Shown here: piece by piece, positions 5,317 to 5,992 of the stretch
How positions within the stretch are numbered: the first letter of the stretch is position 1
Layout: each line of letters begins with the position of its first letter
Assembly (NCBI GenBank): GCA_947367725.1
Contig: CANBFZ010000126.1
Location: 1-5,992 of the forward strand
Reading direction: 5' to 3'
Source of the DNA: an uncultured Eubacterium sp.
GTDB taxonomy: Bacteria; Bacillota; Clostridia; Peptostreptococcales; Anaerovoracaceae
DNA: 5,992 bases
Translations under genes and position numbers: made by a program
Notes under the pieces: generated by a model
What the model was told of the DNA's origin: nothing
What the model saw: only the letters and a program-made list of their open reading frames with translations
Database searches by the model: none

Positions 5317-5328
5317 GATGAAAGTCAA
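5300..5328 (-). promoter_or_regulatory. Promoter of the CYTH gene
   Basis: TTGACT (5328-5323, 5/6 match) and TAGAAC (5305-5300, 4/6) are spaced by 17 bases, with TGG before the -10 giving an extended -10 TGn. The -35 overlaps the dapB stop codon. The start would be near 5293, about 28 bases before the ATG. Confidence 0.65.
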
Positions 5329-5992
5329 TAGAATACCTCTTCAATGGGATACAAGCCCGGTTTTCTTCCCGAAAGCCATTGGGCTGCTTCGATGGCGCCT
5401 TTGGCAAAAATTTTCTTAGAAAAAGCCGTATGTTTAATTTCAATGACTTCATCCTTCATGGCAAAGATTACCGTATGTTCTCCAAAGATCGTGCCGCCTC
5501 GTACACTATGGATACCGATTTCATTTCGCCGCTTTTCTTCACCGCAGCGTCCGTATCTCCGCTCCCGCTCTCCGCTGGGATCGCAGACTTCTGCCAATGC
5601 AATGGCTGTACCACTGGGTGCATCTACTTTTTGATTGTGATGTTTTTCTATAATTTCAATATCTGCACAGTCCGACAGAAACGGCACTGCATAGCCGACA
5701 ATCTTTTTCAAAGAATGAATGCCATATGAAAAATTGGAACTTTTAATCACCGGTGCGATTTCAGCAAGGGCTTTAATCTTTTCTTCTTCCTCAGTCGAAT
5801 AACCTGTGGTCGCAAATACTGCACCCACTCTCCCCCGTTTTTCAGTCATATAGCGGCAAATGCCATCCAGTGCACCCGGATGGCTGAAATCAATAATAAT
5901 ATCAGGCTCTTTGATATCTTCCAGCCGCTCACCCAGCGCAGGCTCAATATTCTCAACCTTATCAATTCCCGGATTCTGCAGCGCCATATCTC
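5325..5992 (-). CDS. dapB: DapB, 4-hydroxy-tetrahydrodipicolinate reductase (5' end outside window)
   Basis: The frame is open to the window edge, so the ATG at 5987 is internal. About 30 residues, including the expected N-terminal nucleotide-binding GxxGxMG loop, lie outside. Counting from that Met, visible motifs are DFSHP (33-37), ATTGYS (59-64), SSNFSYG (83-89), the catalytic stretch EKHHNQKVDAPSGTA (114-128; paired His116-His117 and Lys120), and GGTIFGEHTV, where the C-terminal substrate domain continues. From family knowledge it reduces hydroxy-tetrahydrodipicolinate with NAD(P)H in the lysine/diaminopimelate pathway, supplying cell-wall cross-link precursor, and acts as a cytoplasmic tetramer. 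The C-terminus is complete. No clear terminator follows; the promoter of the CYTH gene begins at its stop codon, so some read-through is likely. Confidence 0.97.
   Translation of the reverse strand, partial: DMALQNPGIDKVENIEPALGERLEDIKEPDIIIDFSHPGALDGICRYMTEKRGRVGAVFATTGYSTEEEEKIKALAEIAPVIKSSNFSYGIHSLKKIVGYAVPFLSDCADIEIIEKHHNQKVDAPSGTAIALAEVCDPSGERERRYGRCGEEKRRNEIGIHSVRGGTIFGEHTVIFAMKDEVIEIKHTAFSKKIFAKGAIEAAQWLSGRKPGLYPIEEVFY

Overview
The window reads as ordinary core chromosome of a low-to-mid GC Gram-positive bacterium, most likely class Clostridia. The reasons are the strong AGGAGG-type ribosome binding sites, the tig-clpP-clpX order, a YlmC/YmxH-type PRC-barrel gene directly followed by nrdR, and sigma-A style promoters. 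All genes lie on the minus strand, so transcription runs from high to low coordinates. I cannot name the species.

Layout in the direction of transcription. (1) 5992-5325: the C-terminal part of dapB (lysine/diaminopimelate synthesis), cut by the window edge. (2) 5328-4617: a single-gene unit with its own promoter, a CYTH-domain gene and a strong intrinsic terminator. A perfect 9-bp inverted repeat surrounds the -10 of its promoter. (3) 4606-1245: the protein quality-control operon tig-clpP-clpX, with a near-consensus promoter upstream of tig, gaps of only 34 and 21 bp, and a GC-rich hairpin right after the clpX stop. (4) 1244-779: about 465 bp without a gene, densely packed with hairpins and repeats. 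(5) 778-1: ylmC (PRC-barrel) and nrdR (repressor of ribonucleotide reductase genes), the latter cut by the window edge.

The genes are conventional. Trigger factor receives nascent chains at the ribosome, ClpXP unfolds and degrades proteins, and NrdR controls dNTP supply. The unexplained part is region 4. It holds a series of two-storey stem-loops whose stems differ in sequence but stay paired, each followed on the plus strand by a conserved GG(C)TAAG-like bulge (GGCTAGG in two copies). It also holds two 65-bp direct repeats and three 21-bp tandem repeats whose arms can pair with the 65-bp units. This looks like a family of structured repeats that has expanded between clpX and the ylmC ribosome binding site, and it is the main item worth a second look.
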